From Ephemerocybe angulata (lineage: Eukaryota > Basidiomycota > Agaricomycetes > Agaricales > Psathyrellaceae), in the NCBI GenBank assembly GCA_013368325.1, contig JAACJK010000109.1, forward strand, positions 1,736,001 through 1,800,000: DNA of 64,000 nucleotides. Reading direction: 5' to 3'. The notes below the pieces were generated by a model. The model saw only the letters and a program-made list of their open reading frames with translations. It was not told the origin of the DNA and made no database searches. Position numbers and translations under genes: made by a program. Below are positions 48,034-59,967 of this stretch, piece after piece. Numbering within the stretch: position 1 is the stretch's first letter; every line of letters begins with the position of its first letter.

Positions 48034-50069
48034 ATGCACTTGGCCAGTTGGACCCAGGCATAATGAGAGTGCTCATAGTACATACCCCTACACTTGGAAG
48101 CCAGCACCGCATGCACTGAACAGTGAGAAAAAGAGATGTAAAAAAAGTGTTCAAGCTTCAAGGTTTTGGCACAAAAGCAAATGTCGACTATCTCCATCGA
48201 CATTCACTCCCCTCACTTCCTTTCGGAAGATCAGTAGCTGGCACTGGAAGGTGGTAGCTTATCTCTTTTTCTTTACGCGCATGAGATGATTAGAAGCGTA
48301 TTCCCAGGATAGGTGGGTTCATCAGGTATGATGTGTCATGGTATGTGACTCTGCTGGTATTGCAGTACGAGGGTTCGAACTCTGGATCTAAGGTATGGAT
48401 CATGCATGCTTATGCACTTCGATTATTCCACTCCGCCAGTACCGGCGTGAAAGACAACGTTGTACCTCGCTTATGTACCCCCTTTGTTCCCTTTGTTTCA
48501 GGGGAAAACCCCCGAAAAAACTTCATTTTCGGTACAGAATAGAGTTATATGCTTCTCAAAACCCCTGCAGCTCAATTCTTATATATTTTCTGAAGCTGAC
48601 TCCGGATGCATCCATGTTTGCTACCGCATTAAGGGGAAGGGGAATGGGAGACGAGGCATTTGATGGGATCGGTGGCCCGCATAGATAAGATTAGATTGCC
48701 GCTCAGCTTAGTCAACTCAAATTCGCGCTTTGAACTTCGGGCGGAACAGTTAGGGCTCTTCCTCTCACCAAATTGTCCATCCAGCACAGACCATGTTCGA
48801 GAGCCGAGTGCAAGGGACGGCGAGAAAGGTTGTCATTCCCAGCTCATCCTATAATGGTTAATAAACTCGGAAGCTTAGCGCGAACCAGAATTACAACAGA
48901 CTAGACCTGTGACAGGACGGACAACTCAATCTCGACTCTCCGACCTCTTTTCTGGATGGTTAATACTGGCTTTGGCTCTACCAGTATATAGCTCGGCGTT
49001 GAACTGAACCTGCCCGGCCTTGGAGTTACTTCCGATAGATCTGTGTGCCGTCAACGTTCAACCTTCCACTGCGCGTGGCAGATCACTCCAAGGTCACTTT
49101 ACAGTCAGATTATGGATAGGACTCTCGACTCAGAGTAACTCAGCCACAACGACCGAAGGAGCGCGACACCTTGGCGACACCTATGATAGAGGACACGATG
49201 TTAGGATGTGACGTACATGAGACGGGGAGAGGTGCAAGTTCACGCATTCGATAAAATCAACGTCGGTTGCTGTTTACTCGATTCTGACCCTTGGATCTCG
49301 ACAGCGATGTTACGGGACCCCTTGGATGAGCTTTGACCAAATTCGCAGCTCAACTGAAGCTGCTGGCCAGGGGCCTATCGGTGCCTGGGCTTTGGAGGAA
49401 AGGATCTCTAATGAAGTCAGCGATATCTGGGCGGAGGGAGTGGAATCAAGGTCGCCCACATCACAACTACACGATGGCCTTGGATCTTTGGATTCAGACG
49501 GGGCCATCTAACGCCTTGCATCTCTATTGGGATTTGCTCCACGAATATGCTGTGGCACAGGGGCGGCTCAGTTCTGGATTTTTGGCCTATCGAAGATCCA
49601 TGTTCCTGGAAGCACGCGGGCTTCCTGTGGCTATTCATCGATAGCCCACTCAGCTGTCGTATAGCTCGGCATCACTGCGGCACGACAGAACACCTTTGAA
49701 ATTGCACCAGCTGTTCGACAAGGTCCCCAGTCTATCGGAGGTTCAAGTTTCACGTTGGCCTAACCTGACCTCCTTACCGGCTTTACTTTGTCTATCCACG
49801 CCTTCCGTAGGCGACATGAACCAGATTAGATCCAACACGTTGCATTTATGGGCTGTATTGTGGCTCCAGGGACCAGGATCACTTTACAATTGTCTTGAAG
49901 TTTTTGATGACGGACCACAACCTCATAACTCCGGCTATTGTTGTGCGCAAATTTGGTAACGTGGGCTCCTCAGGTCCCTGGCCTGTTATTTAAAATTGGG
50001 GAGCAGGCACCAGGCATATAACTGGTACACAGATCATACCGCCTTCGCCCATATACTCCACCGTGTACA
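48034..50069. other. Intergenic region after the retrotransposon
   Basis: About 2 kb with only short, unsupported frames. A GGTTCGAACTC motif near 48373 resembles a tRNA B box but no cloverleaf forms around it. Confidence 0.45.
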
Positions 50070-51862
50070 ATGGACACGAGAAATCCTCCTCGATACTCCA
50101 CTCTCTCTCTTGCGACGTTACCCGTCTACCCGACTGCTAGGGACTTGGATATCTCCTCCATAAATGATACCCGCCAATCCTTCGAGTTCTGCATCGAGAA
50201 CACCTCGATTTCCGACGGGCGTCAAGCCTGGGCTACCCTGTCCTTGCTGAGCACTGTTCCGCCTGGGCTCCAGCGCCCCAGATATAGAGGCGGAGAAAGC
50301 GTTGAGGGTACAGTCACTCTTGACTTGAAGCGTCCTCGTACAATTACCTCCATCTCCGTTCTGGTGGGTGCCATTTCGTCGTTTTCCGCTGACTCTGGCA
50401 CGGACGCTGATATCATCTTAGCTACGAGGGCGCATGGTGACCAGCTCTCTCTCGGAGGGAAGTCACCTTTTCCTCGAGGTCGCCCATCCCATCTGGGACA
50501 GCACTATGGGCGTTCCTGCGCCGCTGGGTGGGCAGGAACTATTGTCACCTGCGTCGCCCACAAGAGGAAATACGAGTGGGAAGTTTAACGGCCGTTACGA
50601 GTGGCCGTTCTCATTTGCATTCCCAACCGAGTTCCAAAACCTTCCAGTCGCGACGAAGCACCCCAATAGGGAAAACGTTGCAACAACCTACTCGACCCCA
50701 CAGACCATTCTGGAGAGGGGTATAAATGCGGACATCACTTATGAGGTTGTTTTGAAGATCGCTACGGGGGGATTGTTCAAAACAAAGCACAGGTATTTAT
50801 TTGCGACGGCTCCTCACCAAAGGAACCAATCTAATGATTTATGCCCAGGATTACCGCCACGGTCTTGTATGTTCCACTTATTCGGCCACCTCCCCTCCCG
50901 CCTTTGCGAGCCAGCGCATATTTAAACGCTACGTATCTCGTCGGGCCTGAAGATGACCCCACCGGATGGCAAATGTTGCCCAAGATGTACTTCAGAGTTA
51001 CCACAGTCGAGGCTCACAGTCCCTCCTTCGTAGATGTTGAATGCAGCGTAAGCAAATTGGCTCGCTTTCAGAGTTTAATCATCTGATAAATTCAAAGGCT
51101 TACGTCGCTAACCCAACCGTGTATACGCGGGGCACCGTGATTCCATGCTATCTCATATGTAGAACCAGAGGCGCAGAGAACGCCACTGCTCGCAGTGCTA
51201 CCCTCCTCCAGGATTTCGTTGCGCAGCAATGCGTCGCCCTGACGCTCTTCCAGAGGGTGCACTATCATGAAGACCCAAGGCAGGCCATATCCTCCAACTT
51301 CCGAGTCGGGCACGATATGAAAGTTCGGGTGCCGAAAGATGAGCGAGCAAGCCATATAGAGCGATGTGGAGTTGCGGTGTGGTGGCCACCTACGATGGGT
51401 GTCACTGTATCTGGAGGAGACCATGCAGAGTCGTCGCAATCCCCGGCTCGATCCTCCTGCCTAGAGGGGGAGATCCACCTTGACTTGGGGCACTTGCCGT
51501 CCTGCGAGACGCCATTCTTCCAGGTTTCGGTAAGTTCCAAAATATATCGATATCCCAGGATGCACGTTAATAACCATCACTTTCACCCACAGCATTATGT
51601 TTCGGCTTCTCTTAATCCAACCCAAAGCTTGGTCATAACCACCCTAAGCGACTCTCAGGGTTCCGGTACAAGCAAGCTCCCCGAGCAGCACGACAGAACC
51701 AATCAGCTCTCCAGAATCCCAGTTCGGATAGTCACTGCGCATGCTGAAGACGGTCCCAGCCCAACTCCTTTCACACCCGCTCCTCCAAGGAGGCAGAAGG
51801 ATGCTTCCTTTGTTCAGGACGTTCAGTATAACGTTCCCCGAAATTCATACCCAGGCCGTTAA
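50070..51862 (+). CDS. Arrestin-like protein, copy A
   Basis: Five exons: 50070-50363, 50422-50792, 50849-51047, 51098-51529 and 51593-51862, about 521 aa. Blocks shared with copy B at 54985 show common descent: GRYEWPFSFAFPTEF, TPQTILERGINADITYEV, DPTGWQMLPKMYFR, YTRGTVIPCYL and CLEGEIHLDLGHLPSCETPFF. The beta-rich layout with the RYRGGESVEGTVTLDL start is that of fungal arrestin-like proteins, which link cargo to ubiquitin ligases. No PPxY motif was noticed, so an adaptor role for an Rsp5-type ligase is not shown. It lacks the Ser/His-rich N-terminal extension of copy B. Confidence 0.8.
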
Positions 51863-54800
51863 CTTAGCGATCGTCAAATATATATGTGATACTCACTTCA
51901 CCCGTATGGAAAGGTCTCTGATTCTTGAATGCGACCAAGTCGGCGGCAGCCTTATTATAAGTCAATCGCGAATTAACGGACCATCAGGCCTTCAGGGACC
52001 ATCGCCAGACGCGGAGCTGGACGGAGTTTTAACGAATCCGGCTCCCGGGCCACCGATTTGCGGCTTGCTACGTAACGAGCCAATAACGAGCCACAACATC
52101 GAGCTTCCTCCGAACTCAGTCTCCTCAGTGCTCACCAGGGCTCAATTCTTGGCAAACTCCGGCGAAAGTCTGAAGACTGAAAAAGATACAGTATTTTCAA
52201 ACTCTTTCCTCTTCGCTTCCTGTGTTCTCTGGCCGCCTGCCTGCCAGTGATTTTCGGGTTGGAAACCACACCAATGGCGATGCTCTTCCCTTCACCTTTT
52301 GGGAGGGCTCGCAAACGAGCCCAGAGCGTTTGATGGTCTCTGTGGCTGTCTCTCCTGATCCTCCTTCTCCGCAAATGGGACTTGGGAATGACCAAACTGT
52401 GAATCTGTCGACGACGATGGAGACTCGACGAAAGTTTCTCCCGGGCAGCCTTATGCCGAGCACTACGTTGACGCGCTGGCTCTGTCCTCAATCACCTCGA
52501 GGAATCTTTCCGAGGACCGAGATGAATGTGAAACCCGGAGGAGGAACAGCAAGTCCTTTTTCACTGTCTTCGTGGTGGATCCGCCAGGTTATCGTATCAT
52601 TATTTTACACATAAAGGCAGCTTCTCTGCTCCTTCTTACCTCTTTACAGGAATTGCGGCTGACACACGCTCATACAAGCACGAGGTTGTCACCCGAGTTT
52701 CATATCTTCGGCTGGCCATACATACCCTGGTAGGCGACAGGTCATCAGGGTGATGGGTGTCAACTTTTTTCTTTTTGTCTCGTACATACGAGCCTTCGCA
52801 TTTGCTCTGTTTACAGAACTGGACGATACAAGCCCCAACAGCTGTGGTGACGAAATCAGGGGCCCTTTCGTTGACCTGCCTGTAAGTACGTATCTTCGAC
52901 TCATGGGAGGAATCATCGATCTTCATGTTGGAATTTTTCATAGTGTAATGGTGGGGTCATGGGAGGCTTCCAATCTCTGGGTTTACGGTAGTTGCGCCTG
53001 AGGTATGTGCCAAGAAGGCTATGGTGGGCTCATCCTAATCAGGGCCTGTTCAAAAGACAAAGCAAACGCTATCGCAATGTGGGTCCCGAGAACCTTCTTT
53101 TCCGATCGTACCGTACCTCGTGTACCCTGGCACACCGCGGTTCTCGTACTACAGGAAGAACAAACGCGTTGCAGCTCGGAACCCATTTCCATCTGTAAGT
53201 CATTTCAATTTGGCATCGTGTCTGCTACAACCCCCGTAGTGCTGCGTGCACCTCAGTAAGCGGAGAACGGATCCTGACTGTCCTGACGAAGTTCATGGTC
53301 GAACTTCCCTACTAGGTAGTCACAAATTAAGTCTCCAAATGCAAAACACGCTTTCACCGAGCTAACTTGGGCATATCGCCATTGTTCCCATTGGCCAGAC
53401 TGGGTTCCGATCCGTCTCCTCTCCTCATGGTGTCTATTGATTTTGGCCTAACCCATGATTCACTTGATAAGCGTCGCAAAACTCTTCTCTATCGTCCTCA
53501 CATGAACTGAAGCGAAAGGACAGATCAGGATAGCAGAACCTTCAGTTTTATCGTTTCCCAAGGCCCTGCAATCAATCCGTCACCAGATGACGCTTTTTCT
53601 CGTCGTTCAAATTACTTTTTTCGGCACCGTAAAGTGAGTGCCCCATTCTGTCCTTTGTTTGTGGGGTTGTGAACTGAATATCATTCAATCCCTGTACATT
53701 CAGTTAACAGCGTGACTACTCTCGCGAACACACTAATCCTTATCCGATGCTCGTTTCTTCTGATCTGCGCAGTGCGTGCATCATCCGACATCGCCCATAT
53801 GTCCATCCTGATGCCTAGATTTAATCCTGTCTTTATAGCGGCGCGACCCTTACCTCGCAACTGTATTCGCTTATTGTGAAGAGGAGCGAGCACGTTTCCC
53901 GAACCCACTCATTTTAGATACTCAAACTTTCCGCAGCTTTCCGCCGTGCAGCATGTTTTGGATTGCATTCTCGCAACTCAAGTCAGAACTCCAAATACCG
54001 CCCTTCTCGTGTGTCTTACGGCTGTGGACGGTAAGTCAGGGGACGCGTTTTTTCGCCTACAATGTTCCAACCTATTTCCGTCTGTGTGACGATAGAAAGA
54101 CCCTGACTTTCTTCTTCAAAGTACAAGACACGGGCTCTTGGCTTGAAATGGGATGCTCCATCATCACCTTCTTTCGTACAGTTTGCTTCCGTTTGCACTG
54201 GATAACGCGACCTGGTGACCAATGGCCATCGGCCCTGGACCAGAAGATGAATCGGCTGTATAGTGAGATTTGTCAAGGTATGAACTCATATCCATTGAAA
54301 ATCTGCCCTCTACCGTCACTTTCTAGGTAGTATTGGAAATTCCTCTGTAGATCAGGTCAAGGCGCTTACCTCTAAATTGCGGCGCTATCGGGGCTATAGC
54401 CGGTCTCCATATAGAATATCCGCCTTTTCGGGAACAAGGGGTGTTCGGCTGCAGTGGCAGCAACCGCAGCACCGAGTTGCTGTTCCTGCCCCTCACATGG
54501 TTCTCCACCCACCATCTTGCCCCTCAGCAGAGGAGCGCTCCCAATCGCCCTCAATGATCCTTTACTCATGGCTTTGAGGCGCGAATGCGGCATCCTCGTC
54601 TTATTGTTGTGCACTGGCAGCTCCAATCAATGTGACGCTGCCCAAAACTGCCATGTCGGACGAAGGACAATTAAAACCGTCGAAGAACAAAAGGAACGGG
54701 GAAGCGATGTTACCATATTGGTTGGATCAGGTTCCGTCACCCGTGGCTGGCCTGGCCAACATGGTCGTCCCGGGATGTGCGAGCTTACGGAAAGCACGGC

Positions 54801-54984
54801 CGTAAGGAGCTGTAAGGCTCATTCCAGCTTCGTATACAGCAGACATACGGAAGGATGGCTGCCTTCTGGCGCCACCCTATCTATACATACACCCTATCCC
54901 CAGTCTTTTTACTGACCCACCCACATGCACCGCAACTAACGTATATCTAACTTCTTTCTGTATACTTAAAAGGGTCGAGCCGCG
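51863..54984. other. Gene-poor region between the two arrestin-like genes
   Basis: 3.1 kb. Frames at about 51741-52250 and 53953-54330 are open but match nothing I know and lack a supported exon structure. I found no arrestin fragments here. Confidence 0.4.
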
Positions 54985-57080
54985 ATGGCACAGCAGGCTC
55001 CAGCACCCCCGCCCTTCAGCGCCAGCGCCAGCTCGAATCGGCTGTGGACGATGGACTCGCATGCCAGCCACCGCAGTACGGGGTCCTCACAACGGCACGG
55101 CCGTCGCCATTCACATATTCCGACGATATCGAGTCTGGATGCATCTCCGGCGTCGGCATCGCCTCCGTCGTACCAGGGCACTGGAGTGAGCAGGATGTAC
55201 AGGCGGTCGGGGAGGCGGCTCTCGCACCAGCCGCTGCCTGCGTACGGGCAGGCCGTCGCGCTCGACTCGCAACGGGCAGGGGAGGACGCGAGCCACCATG
55301 GGGGAGTAGGGCGGCATCAACAGGAGTTTTACATCCGCTCAGGGAGTGGGCATGATGCGCGGGTGTGGGCTACTCTGAAGGTGGACGGGCGGGCCGAGGC
55401 GTCGAATTTGGGAAGTGAGAGACCGGCGGGGAGGGTACCCAAGTTTTGTGGAGGGGACGCGATTAGTGGGACTATTGCATTGGATCTGGAGAAGCCTTTG
55501 ACTATCAATTCGATCACCCTGACGGTCAGTTCTGCTTCATCTCGCTCGCGTTGATCTCGTATTGATTCTCGTGGAACAGCTACGGGGTCGATATATCACT
55601 GGCTTCCTTGAGGAAGGCGCCTTCGTTTTTCTGAACCAAGTCACACCGATATGGGATAAGAACGCCGGAGACCCAAGACTACCTCATCCCTCTCCACTGG
55701 ATTTCGATGGGAGCAAGAAGACGAAGTTCAATGCCAAGCTGGAGGGGAGTTACACCTGGCCGTTTTCGCTACACTTTCCTACCGAGATCATCCTCCCCAC
55801 ACGTAGCGGTCCACAGCAGGTCATCCAGACGCCGCAGTCGTTCCTCGAGAGAGGGATAGGCGCAAACATCCAGTACCAGCTTGTGATGCACATAACCCAC
55901 GGGATGTTCAAGGCGAATTCCAAGTGAGAATCCTAATTAGATTATCGACAACCGGCATTTCCTGACGATTTGTAGACTTCAGGTTGGGATCCAGTACGAG
56001 CCCACCCTCTCGCCGCCACCTGCCTCGTTTTTGCGGCAGCAAGCGTACCTTCAGGGAGGATTCCTGCTGCCTCCTTCCGAGGATCCGACAGGGTGGCACA
56101 CACTGCCGGATACACGCTTCAGGCACCACTATAAAGCAGCTGATCTAGATCTCAATTTTACAGTACGTTTACTCCATTACCAGTCCATTCCTTCTTGTCA
56201 GCTAATTTGACCGTCCGCCTGTTCAGCTCTCTCTCGCACAACCTGTAAGTTTATCTGATCCCCCCAAACCATGAATATTTTCCTGACACGTATTCTGCAG
56301 CTCTCCTTCACCCGTGGAACGACGATACCCTGCTTCCTATCCCTATCGGCCAACTCCGATGCCCAAACGGATCTACCTTCCCTTCTCCTTTCGAACTCCC
56401 GCGCAGCATTCGAGCTGCAGCTCAAGCGCCGGGTCACATTCCTCCCGGATGCCGGCGCCGCAAATGCTCTGTTGAGCAGCAAGGCCATCCAGCTCCGCAA
56501 TATGGAGGAATGCGTCGCGAACGCTGTGTGGTGGCTACCTGCTGCGCTGGAGGGTGTGCAGAGTGTCAGGCACTGCTACTTGGAGGGCGAGATACATTTG
56601 CCGACAGATCTATCGCCTTCATGCCAGGCACGGCTTTTCTCTGTCCAGGTAAGAGCATTGGTTCTCCCATGTCGAAGCCTGACTGACGACGTGCTCCCGC
56701 AGTATCTCATCACGCTCGTTGCGAAGGTCGGCTCATCCCAGGCCGCCCCCACTCCATCTTCGCCATCCAGCGCCGTCCGCTCTGGAAGGGGAAGCAGCAC
56801 TTCGCAGATACCCCCAGCACAAACCTCAGCGACCTCCGAGTCCCTCGGCTTCGTCGACATTCTCAGCTACCCCGTCAGTATCACGACATTTCACGTTCAC
56901 GGACCGCTCCCTACGCCCTTCACGATGACTCCCAAAAGAAGCGGCCGCCATGATAATAGTGGCTCCCGCAGTAACACGAAGCGTGCTTTAGAGACCATAC
57001 AGTACGAAGAAGTCTTTGGGGAAGGCAGCGGCGCTTCGTGGCAGAAGAATTGGGGCCACGCTGGCCTTTCCCATGGATAA
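54985..57080 (+). CDS. Arrestin-like protein, copy B
   Basis: Six exons: 54985-55524, 55580-55923, 55976-56162, 56227-56244, 56301-56648 and 56703-57080, about 604 aa. The fourth exon has only 18 nt (LSLAQP) and corresponds to the place where copy A reads straight through. The first 115 residues are Ser/Arg/His-rich and probably disordered. The arrestin-like core follows: KFCGGDAISGTIALDLEKPL, GSYTWPFSLHFPTEI, TPQSFLERGIGANIQYQL, DPTGWHTLPDTRFR, FTRGTTIPCFL and CYLEGEIHLPTDLSPSC. Probable trafficking or ubiquitin adaptor; partner unknown. Same strand and same intron positions as copy A indicate an old tandem duplication. Confidence 0.82.
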
Positions 57081-58520
57081 TGGACACCGTCGCTCGTGTT
57101 TCATTCACCTTTACGACCCTCATGCTCGCTTATGTCTATGGAAGACAGGAACGCTTCCGAAACGCTTGTCCAACCTTATACCCTGTACCGATATCCCATC
57201 TATACCCCCACCTCTTCAAGTTGTGCACCTTCGATCCATATACCCCGGATTTTCGACTTATCTCTCTCGACGTGCCTCTGAGCCTCGAAGGCCAGATTGT
57301 CCTGTATACCTACTCCATAGATGTAGCATATCTCTGACGTTTTCGAACAAGCGCGCTGGGGATCCCCTATCGGACACGGGCTTGACACAGGTGGTCCTTC
57401 ATTCTTGACTTATCGGAGCGCTTACTGCGTGCTGGCGGATGATAAGGAAGTACCGTGATAGCATCGGACGCTACGGGTCGTGGGCTCCAGGAGGCCTGCT
57501 TCGGCCCATTGGGCTTCCATCGAGTTATACCTCAGGGCACCATACACTGGAATCCTTCCACAAAGAATGGGCGTTCGAGTCAAAGGGTCTTAGACTTTAG
57601 CGCCCGCCTGATTAGATAGTGGCGATGCAGAACACATTGGTCGTGCTTGGCAACAATGGGAGCTCATGCCGGGCGGCACGGTGGCCGGGCTCTCGTCCTC
57701 GTCCAGTCCAGTCTGGCAGCGCCCACTCGCCTTCCGAGGCCCACCTCATCGTCACTCTGGGGTTCGACTTCTGGGGGGGTATCCACGATTTAGATGCGTC
57801 ATACAGAAGTACAAGCATGGTCCTGGGTCGCCCTCGAGCTCCCTCGAGTCAGCAGCTCCAGGGTCGCGATGACGCATATTATAGTTTAAGCGGCGGGGTA
57901 ATGGCGCGTTCCCCAATGAGAATGGCGGTCATGGGCCGATGGCGATTGTTGTGGTGACTCGACTGCGCCTGACTGCGCCCGCTGCTGGGCGGAAGACCAC
58001 TGTCATTATCGCGAGATAAGGCGAGCAACGGTTTGAGGGGCTTGGTCGAATAACGTTCGTCGGAACAGGGAGCCGTTCCATCCGATACGACTGTAAAGTC
58101 GTCTCAAAGCACATTCGAAAGCTGAATAAATTTGTGACAAAGTGGTAGGTTCGGTTCAATAACCACCTTGTCAGCCACCCTTACAAGTTACAGACGCCTT
58201 GACGCCGAGCGGTGTCGTGTCTGTTGCGTGGCTCGAACGCAGTGGAACGTCTTGGATTGATGGCGAGTCATTTCCGTCATTCCGCCCGATTCTCCGGCTT
58301 TCTAGATCCCTCTTCCGTCATCCGCGACCTTCCTGCATCCAGTGCGCCTCATATCGCACCACCCACCGGCACAGCCGATATGGTATATAACATGCCGCCC
58401 CTCTCCCTCAGTCCCCATCGAATCGCGGCGCTTCAGCTCCTGGTTCATCCGACTCCTCTCCTGCACACTAAGCATACCAACCCACCTTAACACTTCGCCT
58501 CTCCACCCTCATCCCAAGCA
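57081..58520. other. Intergenic region
   Basis: 1.4 kb with 3' UTR of the arrestin-like gene and the upstream region of the next gene. No gene seen. Confidence 0.45.
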
Positions 58521-59271
58521 ATGTCTTCCCCTATTGCCTACGTTCCCATCCACAAGCGAAGCCCCTCTGGGTCGTCTATCACCTCGATGACTTCAGCCAG
58601 TAAGTCTTCGCTTCCATGGGGATCCTAGACCAAGAGTCCTAACCACCACCCTTGGCACAGTCACCACACCCGTCCTGTCTTATACCCGCGACGAGCTCCT
58701 CGCTCTGGCTCCCTCGGCCTCCACGTCGCACACCACGGACGCGGAGCCAGAGCACACCTACATCCACCACCAGCCGCACCAGGGCTGGGCCACCCTCAAC
58801 ACCACCATGCGCCGCTACTTGCGCCTGTCGTGCCCCGAGATCGTCATGAACAGGAAGATGCGCAAGGCTGTCGAGTACCAGCACTTCCAGCACCGCACCT
58901 CCGGGTGCGCACAGAGCCCCTCGGCGCACTCCGACCACTCCTCAACATCTTCCCGCACGCGTTCCCAGTCGCCTTCGGCTCGCTCGTTGTCATCCGAATC
59001 TCCAGCAAGCCCTCGCCGTGAGAGGAGGAAGAGTGATTCGAGAGAGGCTAAACCCCCTGTGGTTGCGGTCCCTGAACCTGCAGTCCGCGCCCCTTCTACA
59101 ACACCCACCATCGTCAAGAAACGTGCCCCTGTTCGCCGCATCCGGCCCTCGGGTACCCGTGCACGCTACAACAGCTTCACTGCTTTCCACAGGCAATTGG
59201 CCGGTGCCGGGGCTGATACCGAGTGGAGGAGAGGAGTTACCCTTGCTCCTCAGACCGTAGCTGCATGCTAA
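58521..59271 (+). CDS. Small basic protein with eIF4E-binding motif
   Basis: Two exons, 58521-58599 and 58661-59271, encode about 229 aa. The start codon follows a short A-rich context after the leader. Residues 34-40, YTRDELL, fit the canonical eIF4E-binding motif Y-x4-L-hydrophobic, and the surrounding YTRDELLALAPSA looks like the N-terminus of yeast Caf20. After a conserved-looking block (WATLNTTMRRYLRLSCPEIV) the protein is Ser/Arg-rich and disordered, ending in a basic RRIRPSGTRARYNSF segment. I infer a translational regulator that competes with eIF4G; it could also be an unrelated fungal protein with a chance motif. Confidence 0.75.
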
Positions 59272-59967
59272 GTCCACCAAGCAACCAACCAACCTCTTTT
59301 CGCATTCCCTTTCTCACTCGGCGTTATCGGTTTCTTTCTCCTTGTACCACCACCACCATTCGGGCACACCACAGCACTTCAACACTATATTTATCAGCTA
59401 ATCTTAACTTAACGACCTTTTACGACTACCTATCGCACACCTCATCATACATAGAAACAGTACAGTAACCCATATACCACACATTGCAATTTCACAACAC
59501 GGTTTCATTCTATCCTTCCTGTGTGGCCTCGGAACTTGAATATTCTCTCCAGGTTTCAGGATGCACTATATGATACCTTGACGGTGCTTCCTGACCTCCT
59601 CGAGCAGAAGAGGTTTCTCGTGAATTATAATAAATGTTGAAAACGTCGGAAGAGGGAGTGGATATATATATCTTCACCCGAAGTCCAGCTGGCGTGGATC
59701 GCTCGGCGGGGTTCTCATGCTGAGCCTGACACCTTCTGTCATAAACGTGGGCCGCAGATCCCTCGGAGCTCTTGTTCCGTGGGTTCATGCATTCCATGTC
59801 CGAGTCCGACGTCAACAAGGAGTCGGCCATTCGAAGGCGAAGGACGTCAGATTTGGCCTCGGCTTTCGGGAATGGCGATGGGGCCACCAACCACAGACTA
59901 GTAACCAAGAGCCCTGAGATTGAAAACTAGATACTGTGATACATACAAAGATTGAGATGTGGCACTC
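59272..59967. other. Convergent intergenic region
   Basis: 3' UTRs of the eIF4E-motif gene and of the EVE-domain gene. No gene supported. Confidence 0.5.

Noticed and set aside
48360..48400. Possible tRNA B box (GGTTCGAACTC)
   Set aside because: No matching A box, acceptor stem or anticodon arm at the right distances; the T-arm stem is also imperfect.
51741..52614. Possible third arrestin-like gene or fragment
   Set aside because: None of the blocks shared by copies A and B occur here in any frame.
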